Origin: Anaerolineales bacterium
GTDB taxonomy: Bacteria > Chloroflexota > Anaerolineae > Anaerolineales > E44-bin32
Assembly: GCA_011772595.1 (NCBI GenBank)
Contig: WVZH01000172.1
Location: 1 to 6,096 of the forward strand
DNA length: 6,096 nucleotides
Direction: 5' to 3'
Both the position numbers and the translations under genes were made by a program. This document shows positions 6,020-6,096 of this stretch, piece by piece (position 1 is the stretch's first letter; the number at the start of each line of letters is the position of its first letter). The notes beneath the pieces are model-generated. The model made no database searches, was not told where the DNA came from, and saw only the letters and a list, made by a program, of their open reading frames with translations.

Positions 6020-6096
6020 AGAATGTCGGGGCTCGCGGGAATTCCGACATGCCCTCTGAAACGCTGAAGGGATACCGCGCTCATATCTCAGAGATT
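6016..6096 (+). CDS. N-terminal fragment of a gene coupled to the kinase (runs off the window)
   Basis: The GTG overlaps the kinase stop as GTGA and follows AAGGA at good spacing. Its frame is open for all 27 visible codons, reading MKNVGARGNSDMPSETLKGY and then RAHISEI. The 4-base overlap implies translational coupling and a product used together with the kinase. TLKGYRAHISEI resembles the amphipathic first helix of polyprenyl-synthase family enzymes, which often begins with Leu-x-x-Tyr-x-x-x-Ile/Leu. Such an enzyme would fit a ComQ-like role of prenylating the small peptide at 3388-3570. That comparison rests on a dozen residues and is weak. A response regulator is less likely, since the opening lacks the usual Val/Ile-rich strand followed by Asp-Asp. 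An ATG at 6049 in the same frame is an alternative start. Confidence 0.55.
   Translation, partial: MKNVGARGNSDMPSETLKGYRAHISEI
6023..6050 (+). repeat. 7-base inverted repeat at the start of the last gene
   Basis: ATGTCGG (6023-6029) and CCGACAT (6044-6050) are perfect inverted copies separated by 14 bases. In the transcript they could form a hairpin just after the GTG start, covering the alternative ATG at 6049. It may influence translation of this gene relative to the kinase, or be chance. Confidence 0.35.

Overview
The window most likely comes from a bacterium of moderate GC content. A Chloroflexota-like organism is my best guess, based on the fused membrane/spermidine-synthase-like protein and the very multi-pass NarL-type sensor kinase. 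That placement is inference; no rRNA or other marker is present.

Layout. Bases 1-395 hold no convincing gene. A small Xre-type helix-turn-helix protein follows on the + strand (396-656). It converges on a large minus-strand gene (736-2376) for a polytopic membrane protein fused to a spermidine-synthase-like Rossmann domain. From about 2377 onward everything reads on the + strand: a 57-residue single-pass membrane microprotein (2426-2599), a NarL/LuxR-type response regulator 2 bases later (2602-3249), a 60-residue acidic peptide with a tryptophan next to its C-terminus (3388-3570), a 781-residue histidine kinase with about ten membrane helices (3674-6019), and a GTG-started reading frame that overlaps the kinase stop and runs off the window (6016-6096).

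How the genes may work together. The kinase and the regulator form an obvious two-component pair: a HisKA_3 kinase with a NarL-family regulator. A short peptide gene ending in a Trp-containing tail, directly in front of a many-helix kinase, resembles the comQXPA quorum-sensing loci of Bacillus. There, ComX is a short precursor prenylated on a near-C-terminal Trp, ComP is a polytopic HisKA_3 kinase, ComA is a NarL-type regulator and ComQ is an isoprenyl transferase. The truncated last gene sits where a modifying enzyme could be encoded, and its short visible N-terminus is compatible with, but does not prove, a polyprenyl-synthase-like protein. The order here (regulator, peptide, kinase, unknown enzyme) differs from Bacillus. 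The peptide-signalling reading is an inference from architecture, and the sequence just beyond base 6096 would decide it.
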